8,238 nucleotides of DNA from Candidatus Odinarchaeota archaeon (GTDB taxonomy: Archaea; Asgardarchaeota; Baldrarchaeia; Baldrarchaeales; DXJG01), in contig JAGGSW010000025.1 of the NCBI GenBank assembly GCA_021158895.1, positions 1 through 8,238 on the forward strand, written 5' to 3'. The position numbers and the translations under genes are program-made. Shown here one piece after another: positions 1 through 6,521 of this stretch (its first letter is position 1; every line of letters begins with the position of its first letter). Below the pieces are notes generated by a model that worked only from the letters and a program-made list of their open reading frames with translations, was not told the origin of the DNA and ran no database searches.

Positions 1-30
1 GGTATATGTCATTAACTTGGGGTTATTAAA

Positions 31-1479
31 ATGGAAGAAAAGGGGGCACTTGATAAGTATAAAAATTTCAGTGAATGGTTTAGAACCATTATTATGGATG
101 CTGAACTAGTAGATACAAGATATCCAGTTAAAGGGTGTTATGTTTGGCGTCCGTACGGATTTAAACTTAGAAAATATGTTCTAGACATTATTAGAAGGCT
201 TCTCAACAGTACAGGACATGAAGAAGTATTATTCCCCCTCCTTATACCCGAAGATATTCTTGGCCTTGAAAAAGAGCATATAAAAGGATTTGAAGGAGAG
301 GTATACTGGGTTACCCATGGAGGATTAAGAAGACTAGAGAAAAAGCTTGCCCTAAGACCTACAAGCGAAACAGCCATGTACAGCATGTTCAAAAAATGGG
401 TACACAGTCATGCAGATCTGCCAATTAAAGTATATCAGATAGTAAATATTTTTAGATATGAAACAAAGGCTACAAAACCATTAATACGAGTACGTGAAGT
501 AACCACATTTAAAGAAGCTCACACCGTACATGCTACTATGGAAGAAGCCGAGAAGCAAGTTAAAGAAGCCATCGGAGTCTACAGCAAGTTTTTTGACGAG
601 TTGGGAATCCCTTACGTAATTTGTCGACGACCCAACTTCGATAAGTTTGCAGGCGCGGAGTATAGTATTGCCTTTGACACCTTGATGCCCGATGGCAGAA
701 CAATGCAAATAGGAACCGTACACAACCTTGGGCAAAATTTTGCCAAAGCCTTTGAGCTAACATATGAAGATGTAAATGGAAAGCACCAATTTGCCTACCA
801 AACATGTTACGGTATTTCTGAACGAATTATTGCAGCAATAGTAGCAATACATGGAGACAATCGAGGAGCTATTTTCTTTCCTTCGATAGCTCCAATACAA
901 GTAGTTATTGTGCCAATAATCTATAAGGGAGAGGAAGAAAAAGTTCTTCAACAGTGTAGAAAGGTTTTTGATGTCTTAAGGCAAGGGGGTATCAGAACGT
1001 TTCTTGACGAAAGAGACATTAGCCCTGGTAGGAAGTTTTATGACTGGGAGTTTAGAGGGATTCCTGTTAGAGTAGAAATAGGGCCAAAAGACGTTGCAAA
1101 TAACCAAGTAACAGTTGTAAGACGAGATACGTTTGAAAGAAAAACATATTCAATGGATGATTTAACGACGGTTGTAAAAGAAATATTCACCGAAATTGAA
1201 GAAAACCTTAGGAAAAGAGCATGGGAAGAATTTAGGAAAAGAATATTCAGAGTTAAAAGCTTGCAAGAAGTGAAGGAGATCGTTCAAAATAGACGCGGTA
1301 TCGCCTTAATTCCATGGTGTGAAAGTGATGAATGTGGACTAAAAATATGCGAAGAGGTGGATGGAAATGTGCTGGGTGTTGTGTTATCAGAGGACTTAGC
1401 TAACCTAGCTGAGAACGAGGTTTGTCCTATATGTGGTAGAGAGACGAAAAAGATGGCTGCAATAGCTAAAACGTATTAA
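31..1479 (+). CDS. proS: Prolyl-tRNA synthetase, archaeal type (class II)
   Basis: Charges tRNA-Pro with proline using ATP, in the cytoplasm. The 482-residue length fits the short archaeal/eukaryotic-type ProRS, which lacks the bacterial editing insertion. Class II signatures are in order: RPTSE at residues 109-113, the motif 2 region starting FRYETK at 141 and continuing through RVREVTTFKEAHT, and motif 3 with GISER at 261-265 and HGD at 274-276. The anticodon-binding domain starts near IAPIQVVIVPI (about 286) and runs to about 385. The C-terminal domain has the expected zinc-type cysteines at 430, 435, 465 and 468 (C-x4-C, C-x2-C) and ends in the family-typical tyrosine. The ATG at 31 is the only reasonable start: an in-frame TAA lies at 13-15 and a GGGGTT ribosome binding site at 19-24. 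The 3' end faces the next gene across 11 bases. Its promoter lies outside the window. Confidence 0.97.
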   Translation: MEEKGALDKYKNFSEWFRTIIMDAELVDTRYPVKGCYVWRPYGFKLRKYVLDIIRRLLNSTGHEEVLFPLLIPEDILGLEKEHIKGFEGEVYWVTHGGLRRLEKKLALRPTSETAMYSMFKKWVHSHADLPIKVYQIVNIFRYETKATKPLIRVREVTTFKEAHTVHATMEEAEKQVKEAIGVYSKFFDELGIPYVICRRPNFDKFAGAEYSIAFDTLMPDGRTMQIGTVHNLGQNFAKAFELTYEDVNGKHQFAYQTCYGISERIIAAIVAIHGDNRGAIFFPSIAPIQVVIVPIIYKGEEEKVLQQCRKVFDVLRQGGIRTFLDERDISPGRKFYDWEFRGIPVRVEIGPKDVANNQVTVVRRDTFERKTYSMDDLTTVVKEIFTEIEENLRKRAWEEFRKRIFRVKSLQEVKEIVQNRRGIALIPWCESDECGLKICEEVDGNVLGVVLSEDLANLAENEVCPICGRETKKMAAIAKTY

Positions 1480-1484
1480 CAAAC

Positions 1485-1507
1485 TTCACTTCATTTTGTC
1501 TCTTTAA
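1485..1507 (+). terminator. Pyrimidine/T-rich stretch after proS
   Basis: Just after the proS stop the + strand turns pyrimidine-rich, with TTTT and CTCTTT runs, which is the kind of sequence archaeal RNA polymerase terminates at without a hairpin. It lies over the last codons of the opposing gene, so the T content may simply reflect lysine codons on the other strand. Weak call. Confidence 0.25.
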
Positions 1508-2171
1508 CTATTTTCTGGAGTAGATTTATTGAGTAGGTTTCTAACTTTTCAAGGAAATCTACGGCTTCTTCAACACTTTGATGTTTATAAGTAATTCTCA
1601 TTAACATTCTTCTAAAGGGATCCCCTTTAAAAGGCTCTAAACGAACAATGTACCATTCACTTTCATCCTTGGGGATACCAGTCCATAATTCTATAGCCAT
1701 CGGAGAAAGCACTCTTTTCATTGTAATTTTCTTTTTCAATAATCTGGGTGTTAGCATATCTTGAATCATCTTCAAAGGACATATCTCACTATAAATTTGA
1801 ATGGTTGCTAAAAGTTGCATTTGTGGAACTATAGTTTTAAATCTCTCTTTAAGACTCTCACGCAATATCCCGTGAGAGGTCCAAAAAAGATCTAAAGCTG
1901 TTTGAACAGATCTAGTATCAACGACAAACCCCTTTTCACTTACAACTATTAGAGATGTAGCATCCGAAGGACGCTTAAAAAGATATTCAACAAGTTCACT
2001 TGGAGGTTGTGGAACTGGTTGGGGTAGGGGAGGAACCATAAGTTTTCTAGTTGTATAAGAAAAACCTAAATTCGATAATTTGTCAATAAACGCTTGAACA
2101 GGAATTGAAGGACCCACCTTAACTAAATGCTTAAATATTACATGGATACCTTCAACAAAAATTCTTACCAT
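1491..2171 (-). CDS. Unrecognised conserved-looking 226-residue protein
   Basis: I do not recognise this family. The protein has no signal peptide and no membrane segment, and looks like a soluble cytoplasmic alpha/beta protein. Residues 1-45 form a short N-terminal module. A proline-rich linker follows (seven prolines in residues 47-57). The larger C-terminal part (about 58-226) includes an amphipathic region near ALDLFW, a basic patch LLKKK and a final helix-rich tail. There is no zinc-cysteine pattern, P-loop or obvious catalytic motif. The gene looks genuine. Its ATG is preceded at 3 bases by the canonical archaeal site GGTGAT (complement of 2175-2180), a TATA-like box lies further upstream, and no competing long frame fits better. 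It converges on proS with an 11-base gap, so it is not in that operon and the neighbour gives no functional clue. Confidence 0.85.
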   Translation of the reverse strand: MVRIFVEGIHVIFKHLVKVGPSIPVQAFIDKLSNLGFSYTTRKLMVPPLPQPVPQPPSELVEYLFKRPSDATSLIVVSEKGFVVDTRSVQTALDLFWTSHGILRESLKERFKTIVPQMQLLATIQIYSEICPLKMIQDMLTPRLLKKKITMKRVLSPMAIELWTGIPKDESEWYIVRLEPFKGDPFRRMLMRITYKHQSVEEAVDFLEKLETYSINLLQKIVKETK

Positions 2172-2174
2172 TGA

Positions 2175-2205
2175 ATCACCGCCGTATTAAGAGACGGATT
2201 TTAAG
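2175..2205 (-). promoter_or_regulatory. TATA-like box and GGTGAT ribosome binding site of the 226-residue gene
   Basis: On the minus strand an ACTTAAAA/CTTAAAAT element (complement of 2198-2205) lies about 30 bases from the ATG. A perfect GGTGAT (complement of 2175-2180) lies 3 bases before it. The layout suits a very short leader starting near 2175-2180, or a somewhat different start site. The Shine-Dalgarno call is firm and the TATA call is moderate. Confidence 0.5.
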
Positions 2206-2398
2206 TTTTACAAAATTGTTGTTACGAAAGTTTATGAAGTTATTCATTAGATAAAATAAAGAGAACAAATAAGTGATCTGTTTACTGAATTTAGAACTAA
2301 CAGAGCCTAAATGGGCAAAATAGTTCCTAAGACACTACATTACAATTAAGAACGTCATTAAATATGCAAAAAACAACGTATTGAAGCTGTAGATCAAA

Positions 2399-2452
2399 TG
2401 AAGCCTCTCTCCTTTAAGTAATGAGAATATTTTGATGCCTCACTTCAATAAG
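2399..2452. repeat. Imperfect direct repeat, 2 x 20 bases, 34-base period
   Basis: Copy one at 2399-2418 and copy two at 2433-2452 match at 15 of 20 positions, sharing TGA-GCCTC-CT-C--TAAG with no gaps. They lie in non-coding DNA upstream of the flavoprotein gene. They could be a degenerate pair of protein-binding sites or a decayed duplication, or chance could explain much of the match. Confidence 0.4.
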
Positions 2453-2531
2453 AGTTATTAAGGTCTTCATCATCCACTAAAACAACTAACAACTTAACGT
2501 ATCAATGTTAAAGTTAGTATGCGCAGTTAAA

Positions 2532-2539
2532 GGGGGATC
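2532..2539 (+). promoter_or_regulatory. Ribosome binding site GGGGGATC of the flavoprotein gene
   Basis: GGGGGATC lies 5 bases before the ATG at 2545 and matches the archaeal anti-Shine-Dalgarno consensus (GGAGGTGATC) with changes. It fixes the start at 2545 rather than the out-of-frame GTG at 2541. Confidence 0.7.
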
Positions 2540-2544
2540 TGTGC

Positions 2545-3456
2545 ATGTCTACAGAAATAGATCTTGTAATCATCGGTGGAGGGCCTGCGGGTCTCTCTGC
2601 AGCTATTCACGGTACCAGATTGGGGCTTGAAACCGTAGTCTTGGAGAGTAAAAATGTAGGAGGTAAAGTCCTTGACATTCGAACTATTGAAGATTATCCA
2701 GCTATCAGAAAAATTAGTGGTATGGAGCTTATTAGCGCGATGAAAAAGCAAGCTCTTGAAAACGGTGCAAAGATTAAGGAACTGGAAGAAGTATTAAAAA
2801 TTGATTTTTTTCACGGGAAAAAGAGAATTGTTTCATCCAAAGACATGTATTTTGCTAAAACCATAATTATAGCTACTGGAGGAAAATATAAAAGACTTGG
2901 AATCCCGGGAGAAGAAAAGTATGCTGGAAAGGACATTTTCTATAGTATAGTTCCAAGTAATACGCTATTTAAGGGTAAACGTGTTGCAGTTATTGGTAAT
3001 GGGGACATAGCGGTTTTTAACGCTTTGTTACTCACTAACATTGCCGAAACTGTGTACCTTATATGTAGTGACGATGAACTGCGTGCAAGTATGTTCCCAA
3101 AAAGGAAAGTAATAAAAAGCGATGTCGATATTCTCCAGAGTACCGATGTCACAGCAATTATTGGAGATCGCACTATTAAAAAAATAACATTAGTTGATAA
3201 AATAACTAATGAAACAAAGGAATTAGAAGTGGATAGTGTGTTTATAAATTTAGGTCTTGAACCCGAAAGTGATATTGCTCGGAAAATTGGGGTAGCTATC
3301 GATAATAATAAGTACATTATTGTCGATAAAAAACAAAGAACGAATATACCCGGAGTATTCGCTGCTGGTTATGTAACAAACGGGGTTTTGAAAATTGCAA
3401 TTGCTGTAGGGGAAGGTACAATGGCTGCAATTAGTGCTTATGAATATTTAAAGTGA
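2545..3456 (+). CDS. Thioredoxin-reductase-fold FAD protein lacking the CxxC
   Basis: Two-Rossmann-domain flavoprotein of the low-Mr thioredoxin reductase (TrxR) superfamily; 303 residues is close to the usual length. Retained: the FAD-binding GGGPAG at 11-16, the acidic E34 ending the second strand, the ATG segment before RLGIPGE, the second nucleotide loop GNGDIA, and the family C-terminus (GVFAAG ... GEGTMAAISAYEYL). Lost: the redox CxxC is SIVP at 134-137 in an ungapped alignment to the E. coli enzyme. The NADPH-phosphate motif HRRxxxR reads CSDDELR. The GDV aspartate that holds the FAD ribityl chain is Y276. The RQA that contacts the flavin is KIA. Only one cysteine remains, so it cannot reduce thioredoxin by the normal dithiol mechanism. 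It may be an NADH- or ferredoxin-linked oxidoreductase, or a non-catalytic flavin/nucleotide-binding relative. An 89-base gap separates it from the next + gene, so co-transcription is possible. Confidence 0.88.
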   Translation: MSTEIDLVIIGGGPAGLSAAIHGTRLGLETVVLESKNVGGKVLDIRTIEDYPAIRKISGMELISAMKKQALENGAKIKELEEVLKIDFFHGKKRIVSSKDMYFAKTIIIATGGKYKRLGIPGEEKYAGKDIFYSIVPSNTLFKGKRVAVIGNGDIAVFNALLLTNIAETVYLICSDDELRASMFPKRKVIKSDVDILQSTDVTAIIGDRTIKKITLVDKITNETKELEVDSVFINLGLEPESDIARKIGVAIDNNKYIIVDKKQRTNIPGVFAAGYVTNGVLKIAIAVGEGTMAAISAYEYLK

Positions 3457-3532
3457 AGTACGGAGGTATGAGAAAAAATTAAGTAGGGCGATTTCAATTT
3501 CTTGATAACTACCTGAGTGACACTAAATATGT

Positions 3533-3540
3533 GGAGGATC
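3533..3540 (+). promoter_or_regulatory. Ribosome binding site GGAGGATC that sets the toroid-protein start
   Basis: GGAGGATC lies 5 bases before the ATG at 3546. The frame could also open at GTG 3531, but that start would put the ribosome binding site inside the gene. Starting at 3546 also puts MKIK directly before the hydrophobic signal core, as expected for a signal peptide. Confidence 0.75.
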
Positions 3541-3545
3541 GACAG

Positions 3546-4691
3546 ATGAAGATAAAATTGCTCGCCGTGGTATTAATAACAATACTATTGTGTTCAAGTA
3601 CTTACTTTGTAACGGAGGCCTCGGCCCTAATTAGCACTAGAAAAGACGCTATAGTCAAGTACATCTTAAATTTACAGGAAGATAAAAAGGGTTTTAAATC
3701 ATTTCAAAAAGATAAACCAAACATTGAAGCTACCTTTGAAGCTCTCACTATGTTAAAACTTCTAAATAAATTTGGGAAAATAAAGAAAGATAAAATTGCT
3801 GAATGGATCAATGATACCTTAATAATTCATGATTCGGATTCAGAAGATTATAGCTTAATTAGGTACAAGAAAGATGGAGACATAACTATATACAGTAATT
3901 ACTTTGGGCTTAAAACTTTCACTCTCATAGACAAAGATTATTCAGAATATCTGGAGGGAGACCATATTGTTAACTGGGTAATGAAATGTAACACAGATCA
4001 CCTTTATACCATATATCCTGATGGTACAGAGAAATCTTTATGGACAACATATTATGCTCTTTCAATCATCTACATGTTAAATAAAACACTCTGGAACACA
4101 ATAAGTTATAACGTAACAGAATGGTTAGTTTCCCTTCAAAATCCAGATGGAGGTTTTTCCGCAAAAGAAAACGCTTCCTCCCTTTCTGAAACATATGCTG
4201 CCGTCAAACTTCTAAACCTTACGGGGGCTCTTCAAGACAATAGGATAGATAAAGAGCAACTAGTATCATGGGTTTTAAGCAGGATGCTTCCCAATGGATG
4301 TTTCGAAGAAATCCCAGGAACAGGCATAGGATCTCTCTTTACAACATACCTAGCTGTGGATATCCTATATACGATCGGTGCAATAGATCAATTGGGTGAT
4401 AGCAAGGACAAGATAATAAGTTGGATACTAAGTTGCCAAAGAACATCTGGTGGTTTCAGCCTAGTGAATTCAACATCAGAAGAGGCAATTGCTGAGGACG
4501 AGACAACTATGAGAGCAACATTCTATGCAGTATCAGCCTTACACATATTGGATCCAGAATTTTCAAGTTTAATGGAAAGACCATGGTGGGGTTTGCCGCT
4601 CGGTTTGCCGCTTCACCTATGGATACTGATAGCTGTAGCGGCATTGGTAGTTGTACTGATAACGATACATGTAAAATTTGAAAAGTTTTGA
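3546..4691 (+). CDS. Secreted, membrane-anchored alpha/alpha-toroid repeat protein (prenyltransferase/squalene-cyclase-like)
   Basis: A 381-residue predicted cell-surface protein. A signal peptide (MKIK plus a hydrophobic core to about residue 22, with a likely cleavage near VTEASA, 22-27) is followed by about six helical-hairpin repeats of 38-45 residues. These begin near 36, 84, 141, 190, 239 and 290. Repeats 4 and 6 show the family hallmark most clearly, as LQNPDGGF (197-204) and CQRTSGGF (297-304), each followed by a T/S-x-x-A-x-x-A-L helix. A transmembrane segment at about 358-376 and a short KFEKF tail anchor it. Six N-x-S/T sequons (89, 179, 189, 209, 224, 308) suit an exported glycoprotein. 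I see no DxDD or other cyclase acid motif and no zinc-ligand set of protein prenyltransferases. Binding of a ligand or partner outside the cell is therefore likelier than terpene cyclisation, but this is inference. Substrate unknown. Confidence 0.85.
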   Translation: MKIKLLAVVLITILLCSSTYFVTEASALISTRKDAIVKYILNLQEDKKGFKSFQKDKPNIEATFEALTMLKLLNKFGKIKKDKIAEWINDTLIIHDSDSEDYSLIRYKKDGDITIYSNYFGLKTFTLIDKDYSEYLEGDHIVNWVMKCNTDHLYTIYPDGTEKSLWTTYYALSIIYMLNKTLWNTISYNVTEWLVSLQNPDGGFSAKENASSLSETYAAVKLLNLTGALQDNRIDKEQLVSWVLSRMLPNGCFEEIPGTGIGSLFTTYLAVDILYTIGAIDQLGDSKDKIISWILSCQRTSGGFSLVNSTSEEAIAEDETTMRATFYAVSALHILDPEFSSLMERPWWGLPLGLPLHLWILIAVAALVVVLITIHVKFEKF

Positions 4692-4705
4692 ACAGATTCA
4701 AAAAC

Positions 4706-4733
4706 GTAGATCAAATAGATCTCCAGGATCTAC
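4706..4733. terminator. Nested inverted repeats in the convergent gap
   Basis: GTAGATC (4706-4712) pairs with GATCTAC (4727-4733), a perfect 7-base stem with a 14-base loop. A second TAGATC inside that loop (4716-4721) can pair instead with GATCTA (4727-4732), giving 6 bases and a 5-base loop, so two hairpins compete for the same arm. The element lies between the 3' ends of the toroid gene and nnr, so a role in 3'-end formation for either is plausible. There is no strong T-run directly after it, so the terminator call is tentative. Confidence 0.4.
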
Positions 4734-4754
4734 AGCTGCGATTGTGAAATAAAA

Positions 4755-6287
4755 TTAATTTATCTCAAATTTTTTGAAGACTTCTGGTATTTTGTCGACG
4801 AGATCTGTTGCAACGATATGATATCCTTTTTCCTGCGCTGTTAAATCTCCAGCTACTCCATTAATGAACGCCGCAACCGAAGCAGCTGTAAACGGTTCAT
4901 TCTTCCATGCTAAGAGAGTTGCTACTAAGCCCGAAAGTACGTCCCCAGTTCCTCCCACAGTCATGGCTGGATTACCAGTTATATTAACTTTTACTTTATT
5001 TCCATCACTTATTATATCCCAGTGGCCCTTCAAGAGTATGGTAAGATTTAATTGTTTCGCAGCTTTCTTTACTTCTTTTATTCGTTCTTTAAACGGTAGT
5101 TTAGTAATGTCGAGATTTACAAGGCCTTTAAATTCTCCAGCATGGGGAGTTAATACAGCTCTTGCCCCCGCAAGTATGGTGGGAGATGTTGAAAGTGCTT
5201 TTAATCCATCAGCATCTACAACCAATGCTTTCCCTTTTTCTTTCACAATCTCGAATAACTTCAAACAAGCCTCAAAAGTTTCATCCATTGTCCCCAAACC
5301 TGGACCTATTACTATTGTGTCACATTTCTCAACTAAAGGAATTACAGTAGTAAAGGCATTCAATGTAAATGCATTACCTGAGTAAGTGTGAACAATAATG
5401 TTTGGCGAAAAACTTCTAATACTACTGGCTACACTTTCTGGGGCCACTATTATGGAAAGGTCACACCCACATCTTAAAGCTGCCATAGCGCAAAGGGCTG
5501 GGGCACCAGTATAAAGATTACTCCCACCAACAATCAAAACTCTGCCAAAATCTCCTTTCTTTGCTTCAGGTCTTCTAGGTTTTACAGCCGCGCGGAGGTC
5601 GCCTGGACCAACAATTACCTCAGCTTCCGGGGGTACTCCTATATTTGCAACCACTACATCTCCAGTATATTCTCTTTTACCATCTAAACCTTTTTTAAGA
5701 GCATGAAAAGTTACTGTTAAATCAGCTTTCACCGCAATTCCGTGAATTTCTCCGGTGTCTGGATTTAAACCGGTTGGAATATCTACAGCAACTCTTAATC
5801 CGCTTGCTTTGTTAAAGATTTCAACTGCTGTACGATACGGGTCTCTTAATTCCCCCCTTACACCAGTACCTAGCATACCGTCTATTACAATATCTGCCGA
5901 TTTTATCTCGCTTTCATATTTCTTTAATTCCTCAACATATCTTATTTCAATTGTCTTAACTGTTAAAAACATCTTCTTTAACGCTTCCCAATTTCTCCTA
6001 GCTTCATCTGTTCTAATGTCTTTAGATCTTCCTAGTAGGAAAACAAAGACACTAGCTCCCAAAGGTGCTAAATGTCTTGCAGCTACAAAACTATCTCCAC
6101 CATTATTTCCCAATCCAGCCAATATAACAACTTTCTTACCATTAACATTAATTCTCTTTGAAATCTCTGTAGCAACCGCCTTACCTGCATTTTCCATAAG
6201 AAGTAACCTTGGAACTCCGAGCCACTCGGAATTCTCATCAATAATAGCCATTTCTACGCTTGAAATCTTTCGCTCTACATTCTCCAT
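4755..6287 (-). CDS. nnr: Bifunctional NAD(P)H-hydrate repair enzyme (epimerase + dehydratase)
   Basis: Repairs damaged NADH/NADPH hydrates: the N-terminal domain epimerises R- and S-NAD(P)HX, and the C-terminal domain dehydrates S-NAD(P)HX, using ADP in prokaryotic enzymes. Both halves look complete in a 510-residue fusion. The epimerase (YjeF_N-like, about 8-225) has ENAGK at 32-36, GLGNNGGD at 58-65, DGMLGTG at 136-142 and DIPTGLNPDTG at 169-179. The dehydratase (ribokinase-like, about 235-505) has KGDFGRVLIVGGS from 244, then GPGLGT, DADGL, TPHAGEF, LLKGHWDII and the catalytic GGTGD at 445-449. The frame stays open upstream to an ATG at 6353. I chose the ATG at 6287 because GGGGAT (complement of 6292-6297) lies 4 bases before it and the protein then begins at the conserved VEM region. 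The 22 extra residues match nothing typical. The gene stands alone, convergent with the toroid gene. Confidence 0.95.
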   Translation of the reverse strand: MENVERKISSVEMAIIDENSEWLGVPRLLLMENAGKAVATEISKRINVNGKKVVILAGLGNNGGDSFVAARHLAPLGASVFVFLLGRSKDIRTDEARRNWEALKKMFLTVKTIEIRYVEELKKYESEIKSADIVIDGMLGTGVRGELRDPYRTAVEIFNKASGLRVAVDIPTGLNPDTGEIHGIAVKADLTVTFHALKKGLDGKREYTGDVVVANIGVPPEAEVIVGPGDLRAAVKPRRPEAKKGDFGRVLIVGGSNLYTGAPALCAMAALRCGCDLSIIVAPESVASSIRSFSPNIIVHTYSGNAFTLNAFTTVIPLVEKCDTIVIGPGLGTMDETFEACLKLFEIVKEKGKALVVDADGLKALSTSPTILAGARAVLTPHAGEFKGLVNLDITKLPFKERIKEVKKAAKQLNLTILLKGHWDIISDGNKVKVNITGNPAMTVGGTGDVLSGLVATLLAWKNEPFTAASVAAFINGVAGDLTAQEKGYHIVATDLVDKIPEVFKKFEIN

Positions 6288-6291
6288 TAAA

Positions 6292-6329
6292 ATCCCCACA
6301 TATTTATTAATTAATACAAGCCTTTTAAC
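6292..6329 (-). promoter_or_regulatory. nnr TATA-like box and ribosome binding site
   Basis: On the minus strand GTTAAAAG (complement of 6322-6329) lies about 25-30 bases before GGGGAT (complement of 6292-6297) and the ATG at 6287. A transcript from this box would start near 6298 and have a very short leader. It could not encode the upstream ATG at 6353, which supports the shorter protein. Confidence 0.5.
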
Positions 6330-6388
6330 GAAAATCTCTTCACCATAAAGCAAATTACAAAGGTAAGTATTATTAAATTTAACATCCT

Positions 6389-6440
6389 TTCATATGCGCT
6401 TAAGATAAAGTGCTTCTATAACCTTATGGCATTCATATGC
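6389..6440. repeat. Two copies of TTCATATGC, 43 bases apart
   Basis: TTCATATGC occurs at 6389-6397 and 6432-6440, each containing the palindrome CATATG. They lie in the divergent region between nnr and the CDP-alcohol transferase gene. The 43-base spacing is about four helical turns, as for paired sites on one DNA face, but a 9-base match in A+T-rich DNA is modest evidence. Confidence 0.3.
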
Positions 6441-6466
6441 AGGGATTAAGGGTCAATCGAGTGAGC

Positions 6467-6516
6467 ATAAATATTAAGAACGCGGATGTACATTTAAATT
6501 AGTCCATCAGGAGGCC
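6467..6516 (+). promoter_or_regulatory. TATA-like box and AGGAGG ribosome binding site of the CDP-alcohol transferase
   Basis: ATAAATATT at 6467-6475 is a good TATA candidate; start of transcription would fall near 6497-6500. AGGAGGCC at 6509-6516 lies just before the TTG at 6522. The strength and spacing of this Shine-Dalgarno decide the TTG start, since no ATG or GTG in this frame precedes the conserved protein. Confidence 0.55.
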
Positions 6517-6521
6517 TTTTA

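Larger units (their letters stand above)
2172..2544. other. 373-base gene-free divergent region
   Basis: No supported gene lies here: the frames are short, broken by stops and lack ribosome binding sites. The region holds the promoter side of the 226-residue gene at its left edge and the ribosome binding site of the flavoprotein gene at its right edge. Between them are an imperfect 20-base direct repeat (2399-2452) and an 11-base sequence (2385-2399) that recurs in the 4692-4754 gap. I found no tRNA-like cloverleaf. A minus-strand ATGATGA near 2466-2474 resembles a C box, but no D box accompanies it. An untested small RNA remains possible. Confidence 0.6.

Noticed and set aside
138..951. Several 60-85-codon open frames on - opposite proS
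   Set aside because: Shadows of the synthetase codons, with unlikely composition and no start signals.
1855..1878. Perfect 8-base inverted repeat CTCTCACG ... CGTGAGAG with an 8-base loop
   Set aside because: It lies inside the coding sequence of the 226-residue protein, and about two such repeats are expected by chance in 8 kb when loops up to 20 bases are allowed.
2311..2349. Tiny frame MGKIVPKTLHYN in the 373-base gap
   Set aside because: No Shine-Dalgarno before it and only 12 codons.
2401..2474. Possible C/D box guide RNA on - (ATGATGA near 2466-2474)
   Set aside because: No CTGA D box or convincing D'/C' pair at suitable distance.
2940..3317. 125-codon open frame on - opposite the flavoprotein gene
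   Set aside because: Ser/Ile-rich shadow frame without a ribosome binding site.
3462..3482. GGAGGT followed at once by ATG and four codons, just after the flavoprotein stop
   Set aside because: No spacing between the site and the ATG, and the frame ends after four codons; too short to call a leader peptide.
3546..3611. Lipoprotein signal for the toroid protein (cysteine at residue 16)
   Set aside because: The residue before the cysteine is leucine, not Gly/Ala/Ser, and the cysteine sits within the hydrophobic core.
4864..6348. Long open frames on + opposite nnr (4864-5385 and 5755-6348)
   Set aside because: They are antisense shadows of a clearly conserved gene: Ser/Leu/Pro-rich translation, no ribosome binding site, no recognisable domain.
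6288..6353. 22-residue N-terminal extension of Nnr from the ATG at 6353
   Set aside because: It would cover the TATA-like box and ribosome binding site of the shorter form and resembles no Nnr N-terminus.
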